64,000 nucleotides of DNA. Origin: Paraburkholderia sp. IMGN_8. Its GTDB lineage: Bacteria > Pseudomonadota > Gammaproteobacteria > Burkholderiales > Burkholderiaceae. Numbering within the stretch: position 1 is the first letter of the stretch; each line of letters opens with the position of its first letter. The stretch covers positions 1,736,001 through 1,800,000 of the forward strand of contig NZ_CP150901.1 of assembly GCF_038050405.1 (NCBI RefSeq). The letters run 5' to 3'. Below are positions 9,510 through 19,563 of the stretch, in pieces. Position numbers and translations under genes: made by a program. A model generated the notes under the pieces. That model searched no databases. It was not told the origin of the DNA and saw nothing but the letters and a program-made list of their open reading frames with translations.

Positions 9510-12500
9510 TCAAAACCTTCGAGCCAACACCCCCCGAGCCAGCTCCCGCTCCGAAGGCACCACCTCAATTGAAGCTTGAAACCAGAAAACCCCCGCCACG
9601 AGAGTGGCAACAACCACGCCATCGCGATACAAAACCCGATTGCCAGCGACAGCAGGCACCCTATCACCGATCAGCAAAGTACCAACAAGATTCAAAGGAT
9701 CCGTCCCCGCGACACAAACAAAAGCACCATCGTTCGCATGTCGCCGAACTTCCCGCAATAACGGAATTGCCTCCGGCAAAGCAAACTGCTCCCCAGCAAG
9801 CCCATTGACAAAGCGGCCACCACGCACGAGGCCGCGCGCTTCGAGCCGCTGAAACACCCGCAATAAATCCCGCCATGGCGGCAGCCACTCCGCCTCACGT
9901 TCGAGCAAACGCCAGAACACCACCCCATAGCGCCGCAACAAAGTCATCGCGACATGCTCGAGCACCTCCGGCGCAAACTGCTGCCGCCTGCCAGGGCCCG
10001 GCAAATCCTCCGCTCCAGTGGCGGCAACCGCGCGACGACTGACCAATGCCCAGCGCCCGGCATCGTCCATCCCGCCGATCAGTGCGCTCGGCCTGCCGCG
10101 CCGGCTACCCGGAAACGCGCTACGTTTGGCGGCCGGCTTCAACAACGCACGCAATCCGGCAAAACTATCGGAATTCACAAGGCCAGCGGCAACCAGTTCA
10201 CCCAGCGCGCTTTCCAGTTCCATACGCAACACGTGCACATCGGTCAGCAATTCGTCGAAGAACATCGCTCCGTGTCGCAGCAGCGCGTCGTACACGTCCT
10301 GCGCACGTGCGGACAACTCCGGCTGTTTCGACTGATCGAGCAACGCGCTCCACACGTTCAACCGACGCCGCGGCAGCAGCACGATCGGCGTGCTGCGCAC
10401 CGGCCCGCTGGCGCCGCGCGCGCGCTCGGTCAGACGCGTCCAGACAATCTTGCCGGCACGGCACAATTCGTCGAGCGAAGTATTCGAATACGCCTTCACG
10501 CGCGCGGGCAGAATGTCTTCTTCCCATGCGCCCGCAGCGGCCTGGAAACCTTCCAGCTGATCGAGCACCGCCGCCAGCGCATCGCGTCCTTCACTGCGCG
10601 TGTCCGGCGTCAAATGCTGCCACTCGAACAGAAAACGCATGAAGTCGTGCCGCTCCACCGGTTCGATCTCGCGCCGCAAACGCTTGACGGTGTAGCGGTG
10701 AATTCGCGCCAGCAAATGACGCTCGCACCATTCTTCAACGGTCGCGCCCGGCGAGAAGCGGCCGCGCATCACGTAACCTTCGGCTTCGAGGCGTGTGAGC
10801 GTCTGTTCGATCGAGGCGCCGGGCAACGTCAATGCCTGCGCAATCGCGTGCACCGGCAGCGGGCCGAAGCCTGTCAGCCGCGCGCGCAGAACGTCGAGCA
10901 GCGCATCGTCGGCATTCCAGGCGTCGGTATAGCCTTTCGGTGCTTGCAACGGCGGTTCGCACGGCGCGCCGGGGTAGAGCGCCTGCAAACAGGTCAGGCG
11001 TTCGGCGGGCAGCCATACCGCGTCGTCGGCGGCGATCTGCATGCGCGTCGCGCGGCCGGATTCGGTGAGCGATGTCAGCCATGTCTGCCAGCCTTCGTTG
11101 TCGCGCGCTTCGGCGTCGGTGACGCACGCAAGGCCGGTCAGCGCTTCGTGCATCTCGTCGGCGTTGCGCGCCTGCGGCCACGCTTCGTCACGCACGCTGT
11201 CGATGGCGTCGGCATCGAGCGCGCCGAGGTCGTCGGCGGAAGACGGGTCGGTCCAGCGGCGGTTCAGCACGGCTTGCGTGCGGCGTTCTTCGATCGGCGC
11301 GTCGTCGAGATAGGCGTAGGGTTTCGCGTTGAGGATTTCGGCGGCGAGCGGCGACGGTGCCGGCAAATCGCGTGCAATCAGCTGCACGTCGCCCTGTTCG
11401 ATACGGCGCAGCAGCGCCAGCCAGCGCTCGCTGTCCATCGCGTCGTGCAGACAATCGTCGACGGTTTGGTCAACCAAAGGATGGCGCGGCAGTTCGCGCT
11501 CGCCGACGATGTTCTCCAGACACGCGGCCTGCTCGGGAAACACACTCGCCAGCAAATCTTCGCTGCGCATGCGCTGCAATTGCGGCGCGGTCTTGCGCCC
11601 ACCGGTGTAACGCGGCAGCCCGAGCGCGACGGTCGCATTCCAGCGCCAGCGCACGCCGAATAGCGGCGCATCGAGCAGCGCCTGAATCAGCAGATGCTCG
11701 GCGCTGTTCGAATGCAGATAACGCCACACCTCATCGAGCACGAACGAGTGGCTGCCGGTCAGCGACAGCACGATCGCGTCTTCGGTCGCGGCGGCTTGCA
11801 ATTCGAAGTTGAAGGTGCGGCAAAAACGCTTGCGCAACGCGAGGCCCCACGCGCGATTCACGCGGCTGCCGAACGGCGCATGGATCACCAGTTGCGTGCC
11901 GCCGGATTCGTCGAAGAAGCGTTCCATCACCAGCGTGCTTTGCGTCGGCAGTACGCTCAATGCGGCGCGCGCCCGTGCGAGATAGTCGACGATCTGCCGC
12001 GCGGCGGCTTCGTCGAGACCGATCGTATCGACGAGCCAGTCGATCGCGCGTTCGAGGCGTGGCGTCATCGACTGAGTGTCGGACGGCGGCGCTTCGGCAA
12101 CAACCAGTGCTGACGCGCCGTGAGCGGCGCCCGAATCGGCCGCGATGCGTGACGCTGCTGCGGTGAGCGACTCTGCCGCTGCGCGTGACGTTGCGCTCGA
12201 CTCCGCCGCTGCGCGCGACCCTGTCCGTTTGGACTTGCGTCGTAGCGAAGGCGGCTCGCCGATCGAAACCACCGCATCAGCCTCCCCATCTTTGCCATCG
12301 AGCAATCGGCCGATCTGTTCGCGCAAACGCGCGACGCCGAACGACAGTTCATCGCTGCGCCCCGGCGCTTCGCCGAGCCAGAACGGAATGTTCGGCGGCT
12401 GTCCCTGCGCGTCCTCGACCCGCACGCGGCCGCTCTCGATCCGCAGAATCCGGTACGACGCATTGCCGAGCTGAAACACGTCGCCGGCCAGGCTCTCGAC

Positions 12501-14192
12501 CGCGAAATCCTCGTTGACGGTGCCGATATTGACCGCCTGCGGCTCGAGCACCACCGCGTAGTCGGCGTTCTCGGGAATCGTGCCGCCGGAAGTCACGGCG
12601 ACCAGTTTGCCGCCGCGCCGGCCGCGCAAGGTGCCGCTCACCACGTCGCGATGGATATAAGCGCCGCGCGGACCGTTGCGGCTCGTATAGCCTTCGACGA
12701 GCATGCGCAGCACCGCGTCGTATTGCTCGCGTTCGAGCCCCGCGTACGGCGCCGCGCGGCGCATCAGCTCGAACAACGCGTCCTCGTTCCATTCGGCGCT
12801 CGATACTTCGGCGACGATCTGTTGCGCCAGCACGTCGAGCGGCGCGCGCGGAATCCGCAGTGCGTCGAGTTCGCCGCGCCGCACGCAATCGAGCAGCGCC
12901 GCGCATTCGATCAGATCGTCGCGCGAAGTCGGAAAGAGCCGGCCCTTCGGCATGCCGCCGACATGGTGCCCCGAGCGTCCGACGCGTTGCAGGAACGGCG
13001 CGATCGCGCGCGGCGAACCCATCTGGCAGACCAGATCGACGTCGCCGATATCGATGCCCAGTTCCAGCGAGGCGGTGGCGATCAGCACGCGCAACTCGCC
13101 GCGCTTCAGGCGCTGCTCCGCATCGAAGCGATGCTCCTTGGCGAGACTGCCGTGATGCGCGGCGACCGCCTCCTTGCCGAGCCGCTCGGTCAGATGGCGC
13201 GCGGCGCGCTCGGCCATGCGGCGCGTATTGACGAAAATCAGCGTGGTACGGTGCAGTGCGATCAGTTCGGCGAGCCGGTCGTAGACGCGCTCCCATACTT
13301 CGTTGGGCATCACCGCTTCGAGCGGAACGGGCGGAAGTTCCAGCGCGAGATCGCGCTCGCGTATATGGCCCACGTCGATGATCGCGCACGCCGCGGGAAC
13401 CTCGCTATCGATGCTCGCGCCGCCCACCAGAAAACGCGCCACGGCGCTAACCGGCTTTTGCGTCGCCGACAGGCCGATGCGTGGCAGACGCCGCTGACAA
13501 AGCGCGTCGAGCCGTTCGAGGCTGAGCGCCAGATGACTGCCGCGCTTGCTGCCGGCGAGTGCATGAATTTCATCGACGATCATCGTGCGCACGGTCGACA
13601 GCATGCGCCGGCCGGAATCCGAACCGAGCAGCACGTAGAGCGACTCCGGCGTGGTCACGAGGATGTGCGGCGCGCGCTTCTTCAACGCGTTGCGTTCCTG
13701 CTGCGTGGTGTCGCCGGTGCGCACGGCGGTGCGGATGTCGAGCGGCGGCAAGCCGCGCTGTGCGAGTTCTTCGGCGATGCCTTGCAACGGCATTTGCAGA
13801 TTGAGGCGGATGTCGTTGGACAGCGCCTTCAGCGGCGAGACGTAGACCACCAGGGTTTCGTCGGGCAATACGCCGCCGTTGGCGAGACCCTGGTGCACGA
13901 GATCGTCGAGCGTGGACAGGAAGGCGGTGAGGGTCTTGCCCGAACCGGTCGGCGCGGCGACCAGCGTGGAGCGGCCACGGCGAATCTGCGGCCAGGCGGC
14001 GGCCTGGGCGTCGGTGGGAGCGGGAAAGGTCCTGAGGAACCAGCCGGCCACCGCCGGATGGAAACCGTCCAGCGCGCGAGCCGCGGACGAGCCCTCAGTT
14101 GCACCCGCGGTCGCGCCAATGGGCGCGCCGAAAGCCGGGGCGGAAGTCGAGGCCGGAGTCATGCTGGCGTAATTGGGGGCGCGGCGTGCCAT
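9510..14192 (-). CDS. lhr: Lhr-type large DEAD/DEAH-box DNA helicase
   Basis: A 1560-residue protein of the length and architecture of full-length bacterial Lhr, an ATP-dependent 3'-5' nucleic acid helicase linked to DNA repair. An N-terminal low-complexity leader (about 45 residues) precedes the helicase core: Walker [19 protein letters not shown] (motif II), LSATQKP (motif III) and the second RecA domain with VGRSGHH (motif VI region). A winged-helix/Lhr core and a long Lhr C-terminal region follow. An Ala/Ser/Arg-rich insert (roughly residues 645-700) is a likely linker. Its 3' end abuts repeat A, and the last few hundred bases are unusually G+T-rich on the coding strand. It stands alone, divergent from the aldo-keto reductase gene. 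Confidence 0.92.
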   Translation of the reverse strand: MARRAPNYASMTPASTSAPAFGAPIGATAGATEGSSAARALDGFHPAVAGWFLRTFPAPTDAQAAAWPQIRRGRSTLVAAPTGSGKTLTAFLSTLDDLVHQGLANGGVLPDETLVVYVSPLKALSNDIRLNLQMPLQGIAEELAQRGLPPLDIRTAVRTGDTTQQERNALKKRAPHILVTTPESLYVLLGSDSGRRMLSTVRTMIVDEIHALAGSKRGSHLALSLERLDALCQRRLPRIGLSATQKPVSAVARFLVGGASIDSEVPAACAIIDVGHIRERDLALELPPVPLEAVMPNEVWERVYDRLAELIALHRTTLIFVNTRRMAERAARHLTERLGKEAVAAHHGSLAKEHRFDAEQRLKRGELRVLIATASLELGIDIGDVDLVCQMGSPRAIAPFLQRVGRSGHHVGGMPKGRLFPTSRDDLIECAALLDCVRRGELDALRIPRAPLDVLAQQIVAEVSSAEWNEDALFELMRRAAPYAGLEREQYDAVLRMLVEGYTSRNGPRGAYIHRDVVSGTLRGRRGGKLVAVTSGGTIPENADYAVVLEPQAVNIGTVNEDFAVESLAGDVFQLGNASYRILRIESGRVRVEDAQGQPPNIPFWLGEAPGRSDELSFGVARLREQIGRLLDGKDGEADAVVSIGEPPSLRRKSKRTGSRAAAESSATSRAAAESLTAAASRIAADSGAAHGASALVVAEAPPSDTQSMTPRLERAIDWLVDTIGLDEAAARQIVDYLARARAALSVLPTQSTLVMERFFDESGGTQLVIHAPFGSRVNRAWGLALRKRFCRTFNFELQAAATEDAIVLSLTGSHSFVLDEVWRYLHSNSAEHLLIQALLDAPLFGVRWRWNATVALGLPRYTGGRKTAPQLQRMRSEDLLASVFPEQAACLENIVGERELPRHPLVDQTVDDCLHDAMDSERWLALLRRIEQGDVQLIARDLPAPSPLAAEILNAKPYAYLDDAPIEERRTQAVLNRRWTDPSSADDLGALDADAIDSVRDEAWPQARNADEMHEALTGLACVTDAEARDNEGWQTWLTSLTESGRATRMQIAADDAVWLPAERLTCLQALYPGAPCEPPLQAPKGYTDAWNADDALLDVLRARLTGFGPLPVHAIAQALTLPGASIEQTLTRLEAEGYVMRGRFSPGATVEEWCERHLLARIHRYTVKRLRREIEPVERHDFMRFLFEWQHLTPDTRSEGRDALAAVLDQLEGFQAAAGAWEEDILPARVKAYSNTSLDELCRAGKIVWTRLTERARGASGPVRSTPIVLLPRRRLNVWSALLDQSKQPELSARAQDVYDALLRHGAMFFDELLTDVHVLRMELESALGELVAAGLVNSDSFAGLRALLKPAAKRSAFPGSRRGRPSALIGGMDDAGRWALVSRRAVAATGAEDLPGPGRRQQFAPEVLEHVAMTLLRRYGVVFWRLLEREAEWLPPWRDLLRVFQRLEARGLVRGGRFVNGLAGEQFALPEAIPLLREVRRHANDGAFVCVAGTDPLNLVGTLLIGDRVPAVAGNRVLYRDGVVVATLVAGVFWFQASIEVVPSERELARGVLARRF

Positions 14193-14384
14193 ATCCAGAG
14201 GGCGGCGGGGGCCGGCCCGTTGCGAGATTCAGAAGCCAGTCTGGCAGGTTTTTGCGGGCTTTGCCGAGGGCATCTCCGAATAATCGTAAGGAGCCTGACG
14301 CATGAGTTCGCATGGCGGCTCGTGCGGAATATCGCCAACTGCAGTACGCTCTACGGCTCCCCTGTCCACGATGGAGTTCAGGTA

Positions 14385-15440
14385 ATGCGATACAACCAGT
14401 TAGGCCGTACCGGTGTGTTTGTTTCAGAACTATGTCTCGGCACGATGACCTTCGGCGGCGGCGAGGGCATGTGGAAGCAGATCGGCGATCTGCAACAGGC
14501 GGACGCGGAGCGGCTGGTCGGCCGCGCGCTCGACGCGGGTATCAATTTCATCGACACCGCCGACGTTTACGCGGAAGGCGTGTCCGAACAGATCACCGGC
14601 CAGGCGCTGAAGAACCTCAAGGTGCCGCGCGATAAAGTAGTGGTGGCCACCAAAGTGTTCGGCGCCACGGCGGAATATCCGAACGCGCGCGGGGCGTCGC
14701 GTTATCACATCATCGACGGTATCAAGGCGAGTCTGAAGCGCCTGCAACTCGATCACGTCGATCTGTATCAGATCCACGGTTTCGATCCGGCCACGCCGAT
14801 CGAAGAGACCGTGCGCGCGCTCGACACGCTGGTTCGGCATGGTCACGTGCGCTATGTCGGCGTGTCGAACTGGGCCGCGTGGCAGATCGTCAAGGCGTTG
14901 GGCGTTTCCGAGCGCCTCGGTCTTGCGCGTTTCGAAACGCTACAGGCGTATTACACGCTGGCGGGCCGCGACCTCGAACGCGAACTGGTGCCGATGCTGC
15001 ATAGCGAAGGGCTTGGGCTGATGGTGTGGAGTCCGCTCGCGGGCGGCTTGCTGAGCGGCAAATATGGGCGTGAGCAACAGGGCGAAGCAGGCAGCCGTCG
15101 CACGACATTCGATTTTCCACCGGTCAATCGCGAGCGCGCGTATGACTGTATCGACGTGATGCGCGGCATTGCCGAAGCAAAGGGTGTTTCGGTTGCGCAG
15201 ATCGCGCTGGCGTGGCTGCTGCATCAACGCGCGGTGACCACGGTGATCGTCGGCGCGAAGAAGATCGAGCAACTCGACGACAACATCGCGGCCACGCAAG
15301 TTTCGCTCACCGCGGACGATCTCGCGAAGCTCGATCAGGTCAGTACGTTGCCGGCGGAATATCCGGGTTGGATGTTGACGCGCCAAGGCGAGGTGCGCCG
15401 TGGCCAACTCGGGCAGGCACGTCATCCGGCACAACGTTAG
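14385..15440 (+). CDS. Aldo-keto reductase
   Basis: A 351-residue NAD(P)H-dependent oxidoreductase with the AKR barrel. Visible are N-terminal RYNQLGRTGVFVSELCLGTM, the catalytic Asp/Tyr region INFIDTADVYAEGVSE, the Lys in VVVATKVFG, the His in DLYQIHGFD, and cofactor-binding VGVSNWAAW and TVIVGAKKIEQLDDN. It belongs to the voltage-gated-K-channel-beta/YajO-like branch. The substrate is unknown. ATG 14385 is chosen because of the GGAGTTCAGGTA leader and the perfect family N-terminus; the reading frame stays open far upstream only because of high GC. Confidence 0.92.
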   Translation: MRYNQLGRTGVFVSELCLGTMTFGGGEGMWKQIGDLQQADAERLVGRALDAGINFIDTADVYAEGVSEQITGQALKNLKVPRDKVVVATKVFGATAEYPNARGASRYHIIDGIKASLKRLQLDHVDLYQIHGFDPATPIEETVRALDTLVRHGHVRYVGVSNWAAWQIVKALGVSERLGLARFETLQAYYTLAGRDLERELVPMLHSEGLGLMVWSPLAGGLLSGKYGREQQGEAGSRRTTFDFPPVNRERAYDCIDVMRGIAEAKGVSVAQIALAWLLHQRAVTTVIVGAKKIEQLDDNIAATQVSLTADDLAKLDQVSTLPAEYPGWMLTRQGEVRRGQLGQARHPAQR

Positions 15441-15496
15441 ATCGAATCCGCTGCGCCAATCGCGTTATAGATAACCGCGCGGTGCCGTCACATTGC

Positions 15497-15844
15497 TTAC
15501 TTGCTGTCCGCTTGATAGGCGGCGACGGCATCCATCGTGCGTGCCGAGTACACCATCGCGGCGCCCGCGTTCACGGCGATCGCCACGCCCAGTGCTTCGG
15601 CGATCTCTTCGCGCGTCGCGCCGTGTTTCAGCGCTTCGGCGGTGTGCACGGTGATACAGCCGTCACAGCGCACGCTCACCGCCACCGCGAGCGAAATCAG
15701 TTCGCGCGTCTTCGCGCCGAGCAGGTCCGCCTTCTGGCCCGCGCTCGACATCGCCTGATAGGCTTTCACGGTATCCGGCGACAGTTTGGCGATTTCGCCG
15801 ATGCGGCCGAACAGTTCTTTGCGGTAGTCGATCCAGTTCAACAT
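15497..15844 (-). CDS. Carboxymuconolactone decarboxylase/AhpD-like protein
   Basis: A 115-residue all-helical protein of the CMD/AhpD superfamily. It carries the thiol motif CDGCITVH (CxxCxxxH), the peroxidase-type active site found in AhpD-like members, followed by AEALKHGATREEIAEAL and an Ala/Gly-rich second helix pair. The likely role is a small peroxidase or reductase in the cytoplasm. It is divergent from the AraC-type regulator at 15961 across 116 bp, suggesting that regulator controls it. Confidence 0.9.
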   Translation of the reverse strand: MLNWIDYRKELFGRIGEIAKLSPDTVKAYQAMSSAGQKADLLGAKTRELISLAVAVSVRCDGCITVHTAEALKHGATREEIAEALGVAIAVNAGAAMVYSARTMDAVAAYQADSK

Positions 15845-15960
15845 GACAGTGCTCCTATGTTTGCGTCGCGCCGGCGGGTGCCGGCGTCGTGAACAAAGTA
15901 TTGCGTCGTGCCGCGATATCCTGAATACTCGATTCGCTCAACTTTTAGCGCAGCCGTCTC

Positions 15961-16905
15961 ATGGATACGCTCAGCCGATTGATCGACCTCGCCCGGCCGC
16001 AAGGCAGTCTCGATTTACGCTGCCTGCTCACGGGCGGCTTCGACATCGATCATGCGCAGATGGAAGCGGGTGTCGCGCCGTTTCATCTGGTGCTCGACGG
16101 CGCGTGCGTTGTGGAAACCGCCGACGGCACGCAGATTCCGCTGAGCGCGGGCGATTTCATGCTGTTTCCGCGCGGCGCGGCACATCGCGTGCGCGACGTG
16201 CAACAGATGCCCGCCACCGCACCGTTGATGCTGACTCACGACGGCATGTTGCCGCTGCGCCGCAATGACGATGACGGCGGCAACAGTAGCCACAGCGGCG
16301 CTGGTCTCGATCTGTTGTGCGGCCGTTTTGTGTACGCGCCGGGGTCGTCCGCATTGCTGCTGAACGCGCTGCCTGATCCGTTTCATGTGTCGCTTGGCGG
16401 CGTACAACAGCTGGGCGCATTGCAAACGTTGATCGCGTTGATGCGCTCCGAGTCCGAGCAGCGTCAACCGGGCGCACTCGCGATCGTCACCGCGTTGAGC
16501 CACGCGCTGTTCGCGATGGCGTTGCGCGTGCACGGCGAGCGCAACGCGTCTACTTCCGGTGTGCTGGCGCTGTTGGCCGATGCGCGCCTGGCCGCTTCGG
16601 TGCAAGGCATGCTGGCGGCGCCCGAGCGGGCCTGGACGATCGCCGAACTAGGCGAGCTCGCGGCCATGTCCCGCGCGACCTACGCGCGTCATTTCAACGA
16701 GCGCGCCGGCATGACCGTGATGGACTTCCTGACGCAGATTCGCATGACGATCGCGTGCGATCTGTTGCAGCGCACTCAGCGCAGCGCGGCGGAGATCGGC
16801 GAGGCGGTCGGGTATCAATCGGAAGCCGCCTTCGGCAAGGCGTTTGCCCAAAGCGTCGGTGTGACGCCGGGGCGCTACCGGCGCCAACCGCTGGAGGGGA
16901 TTTAG
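15961..16905 (+). CDS. AraC-family transcriptional regulator with cupin sensor
   Basis: A 314-residue regulator. Residues about 1-190 form a cupin-type ligand-binding region (HLVLDGACVVET, PLSAGDFMLFPRGAAHRV) of the kind found in AraC proteins next to AhpD-like or reductase genes. The C-terminal about 100 residues carry the two AraC helix-turn-helix motifs (WTIAELGELAAMSRATYAR and AAEIGEAVGYQSEAAFGKAF) and the final GVTPGRYRR. It is divergent from the AhpD-like gene, the probable target. Its stop codon directly abuts the FUSC gene's stop on the other strand. Confidence 0.93.
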   Translation: MDTLSRLIDLARPQGSLDLRCLLTGGFDIDHAQMEAGVAPFHLVLDGACVVETADGTQIPLSAGDFMLFPRGAAHRVRDVQQMPATAPLMLTHDGMLPLRRNDDDGGNSSHSGAGLDLLCGRFVYAPGSSALLLNALPDPFHVSLGGVQQLGALQTLIALMRSESEQRQPGALAIVTALSHALFAMALRVHGERNASTSGVLALLADARLAASVQGMLAAPERAWTIAELGELAAMSRATYARHFNERAGMTVMDFLTQIRMTIACDLLQRTQRSAAEIGEAVGYQSEAAFGKAFAQSVGVTPGRYRRQPLEGI

Positions 16906-17475
16906 CTACGGCTTGGCGGCCTGGCCGAACCAGCGCCGCTCGATCCACGACATGAGCCCGGCCACCAGCAGTGCGCAGACCGTGCCTATCGTCACTTCGC
17001 CAAGGCGCAGCAGTGCTTTGTCCCACGGCGACCCCATACCCGGCACCAGCAACATGATGGTCGCGGTAATGCCGCTAAGACGCGCCGCGCTGCCCACGTT
17101 GACACACCAGCAAATCACGACCGCCGCCGCGACGGTGGCGACATACGTGGCGAGATGGCCGCCGCCGATCAACGCGCTGGCGAGACCGCACAGGCCGCCG
17201 ACCATCGCGCCGATGAACTGGTCGCGCGACAGATTGCGGGTGTCGATATAGCTGTGCTGGCTGACCGCGATCGCCGTGATCGCGGCCCAGAAGGCCTGCT
17301 CGGTATGCAGTGCCTGGCCGATCGCGAACGCGAGACTGGCGCTGCCGACCGCCTGCACGGCCATCACGCCGCCTTCGATCAGCCGGTCACCCAGCGGCAA
17401 CGACTTGAAAAAAGCAAACAGCGAGTCAGCGGCGCTCGCCCGTGCTGCACGTTTTGATTCCTGGGGTGACGTCAT
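16906..17475 (-). CDS. FUSC-family inner-membrane protein
   Basis: A 189-residue membrane protein with about five predicted helices after a short soluble N-terminus. It resembles the transmembrane half of fusaric-acid-resistance/aromatic-acid-exporter (FUSC) proteins: an Ala/Gly-rich helix, the AAITAIAVSQHS and NLSRDQFIGAMVGGL region, and a C-terminal SWIERRWFG. It is much shorter than full FUSC pumps (600 or more residues), so it is a minimal single-domain member. Convergent with the AraC gene, sharing no bases. Confidence 0.75.
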   Translation of the reverse strand: MTSPQESKRAARASAADSLFAFFKSLPLGDRLIEGGVMAVQAVGSASLAFAIGQALHTEQAFWAAITAIAVSQHSYIDTRNLSRDQFIGAMVGGLCGLASALIGGGHLATYVATVAAAVVICWCVNVGSAARLSGITATIMLLVPGMGSPWDKALLRLGEVTIGTVCALLVAGLMSWIERRWFGQAAKP

Positions 17476-17529
17476 CGAGTGGGGAGGGCGCTATTGCCAC
17501 ATGGAGGTTCCGTATTCTAGCGACTCAAA

Positions 17530-17739
17530 TTGTCGCGCACCCACGAAGCCGGTAAGGCCGGACACCGGATCTCCTTTTATGAAGAAACCCGTGATTCCGG
17601 CGTGCTGGTCGCCGTACACGTGTCGCCGGGCAATCAGTCGGACGCCGCACGTGTGCTGCGCGACGCGGGCGGTATGGCCGGCTGCCGTACGGGCTTCGCC
17701 GCGCAGCGAAGCCCGCTGCGGCAGACGGATTCAGGCTGA
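17530..17739 (+). pseudogene. Possible gene remnant (stress-protein-like fragment)
   Basis: A short open frame contains ISFYEETRDSGVLVAVHV and NQSDAARVLRDAGGM, reminiscent of a repeat unit in general-stress/DUF1269-like proteins. The upstream half of such a protein is missing and the C-terminus is low quality. It may be the tail of a lost gene. No ribosome site is convincing. The remaining DNA to 17893 shows nothing else. Confidence 0.28.
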
Positions 17740-17893
17740 GGAATAGGGGGGGCGGATGCCTCGCCGCGCTGCTGGCGAGCTGCGTGGGCACAGACCGGAA
17801 TTTGCCGGGTACTTGTAAAAATGGCGTTCGCCGTCTGCGCAATCGGCGGGCCTGAAAAAGTAAAGCCTAGAAAAAACAGTATGTTGGGCGAGT

Positions 17894-17909
17894 TGGTATG
17901 ACAGTTGCT
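17894..17909 (+). promoter_or_regulatory. Sigma-54 (-24/-12) promoter upstream of rpoN
   Basis: TGGTATGACAGTTGCT matches the sigma-54 consensus TGGCAYR-N4-TTGCW at the invariant GG and GC with exact 10-nt spacing and a full TTGCT -12 element. It lies 48 bp before the rpoN start, implying autoregulation. Confidence 0.7.
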
Positions 17910-17957
17910 GTGTAGAGGCCTCAGATCATTTTTCAGCCATTACGGGACCTGACTACG

Positions 17958-19439
17958 ATGCCTTCAATTGAACTACGCACAAGGCAGTCTCTCGCACTCA
18001 CACCGCGTTTGCAGCAGTCGGTGCGCTTGTTGCAATTGTCGACTCTGGAGTTCCAGCAGGAGTTGCGCACCGCGCTCGACACCAATCCATTCCTCGAATA
18101 CGACTCGTCGGAGACCGAAGACGTCGCGTTGGCCACGGCTTCCCCTGGCGATGATGCCGGCCCAGCGCCGGCCACGGATACCGCCGCGGCGGCCGAACCC
18201 GATTCGCTGCCGGCCGAAAGCCGCGGTAGCGACACGATGGAAAGCGCGGGGCAGGACGACATGCCCGGCGACTTTTCAGGCGATTACGGCAGCCGCGGTT
18301 CGACGCGCCAGAACGGCGATTCCGACGGCAGCGATCCGGCCGAATGGGCGCGCTCGCAACCGACCTTGCGCGACCAGTTGCACGCCGCACTCGGTCTGTA
18401 TCGTCTCGACGAGCGTGACCGAGCGGTCGCGCGCTTCATTATCGAGGCGCTCGACGACGACGGTTATCTGCGCCAGGATCTGGCCGATCTCGCGAACAGC
18501 GTCGATCTCGAACCCGCATTGACCGAAGAAGAATTGCTGGTGGCGCTGCGCCTCGTGCAATCGCTCGACCTCGCAGGCCTCGGCGCGCGCTCCTTGTCCG
18601 AGTGTCTCTTGCTGCAAGTGAATGCATTGCCGCCGGACACGCGCGGACGAGACGTGGCGCGCCAAATCGTCGAGCATCATCTTGAACGCCTCGCGCGCCG
18701 CGAACAGGCCGAACTGCAAAAGCAGATCGGCTGCAGCGCTGAAGAACTGCGTGTGGCCTGCGCGCTGGTGCGCAAGCTCGACCCGAAGCCGGGCAATTGC
18801 TACGGCCGCAGCGACGACAACTACGTCGTGCCGGACGTGATAGTGCGCCAGGTCTGCAATAAATGGATTGTGACGATCAATCCGGCGGTGCAGCCGCGCG
18901 CCCGGATCCACCGCATGTATGCGGAACTGTTCGCGCAGTCCTCGGGTGCGAGCCGCTCGCCGCTCGCACAGCAGTTGCAGGAAGCGCGCTGGCTGATCCG
19001 CAATGCGCAGCAACGCTTCGAGACGATTCGACGGGTGGCCGAATGCATCGTCGCGCATCAGAAGGCTTTCTTCCAATATGGCGAGATCGCGCTCAAGCCG
19101 ATGGTGTTGCGCGATGTCGCCGACGAACTCGGCCTGCACGAATCCACCATCTCGCGTGCGACCGGCAACAAATATATGGCCACGCCGCGCGGCATCTTCG
19201 AGTTCAAGCACTTCTTCCCGCGCGAACTCGGCACGGAAAGCGGCGGCACCTGTTCGGCGGCGGCAGTGCGCGCGCTCCTCAAGGAAATGATCGCCGCGGA
19301 GAATACGCGCGATCCGCTGTCCGATGTGACGCTGGCCAGGATGCTCGCGGACCAGGGCGTGCTGGTCGCGCGGCGCACGGTCGCGAAATATCGACACCTG
19401 ATGAAGGTGCCGCCGGCGGAGTTGCGCCGCCAGCTCTAG
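17958..19439 (+). CDS. rpoN: RNA polymerase sigma-54 factor (stand-alone paralogue)
   Basis: A 493-residue sigma-54. Region I is Gln/Leu-rich (RQSLALTPRLQQSVRLLQLS and the NPFLE motif). An acidic, Ala-rich region II spans roughly 50-125. Region III contains the core-binding part, an HTH near DELGLHESTISRATGNKY and the RpoN box ARRTVAKYRHLMKVP, whose consensus is ARRTVAKYRE. In Burkholderiaceae the housekeeping rpoN sits beside lptB and hpf/ptsN-type genes. None is present here, so this is probably a second copy (rpoN2-type). A sigma-54-type promoter lies just upstream and a strong terminator just downstream, making a single-gene unit. Confidence 0.95.
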   Translation: MPSIELRTRQSLALTPRLQQSVRLLQLSTLEFQQELRTALDTNPFLEYDSSETEDVALATASPGDDAGPAPATDTAAAAEPDSLPAESRGSDTMESAGQDDMPGDFSGDYGSRGSTRQNGDSDGSDPAEWARSQPTLRDQLHAALGLYRLDERDRAVARFIIEALDDDGYLRQDLADLANSVDLEPALTEEELLVALRLVQSLDLAGLGARSLSECLLLQVNALPPDTRGRDVARQIVEHHLERLARREQAELQKQIGCSAEELRVACALVRKLDPKPGNCYGRSDDNYVVPDVIVRQVCNKWIVTINPAVQPRARIHRMYAELFAQSSGASRSPLAQQLQEARWLIRNAQQRFETIRRVAECIVAHQKAFFQYGEIALKPMVLRDVADELGLHESTISRATGNKYMATPRGIFEFKHFFPRELGTESGGTCSAAAVRALLKEMIAAENTRDPLSDVTLARMLADQGVLVARRTVAKYRHLMKVPPAELRRQL

Positions 19440-19461
19440 TCGATTCCCGGGTGCTTTACCG

Positions 19462-19499
19462 AAGGGCCACGCAAGGCCGATCTTTCGCGTGGCCCTTTT
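19462..19499 (+). terminator. Rho-independent terminator after rpoN
   Basis: The inverted repeat AAGGGCCACGC ... GCGTGGCCCTT is followed by TTTT, 22 bp after the rpoN stop. Confidence 0.85.
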
Positions 19500-19563
19500 G
19501 CTGTCTGGACGTTTCGCGCGCGCCCCAGTACATTGGCGGCTCAAGTCGAAACGGGGTGGCTCA

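Noticed and set aside
19489..19563. Upstream ATG extension of the aminotransferase
   Set aside because: It would begin inside the rpoN terminator and adds an Arg-rich segment not typical of the family.
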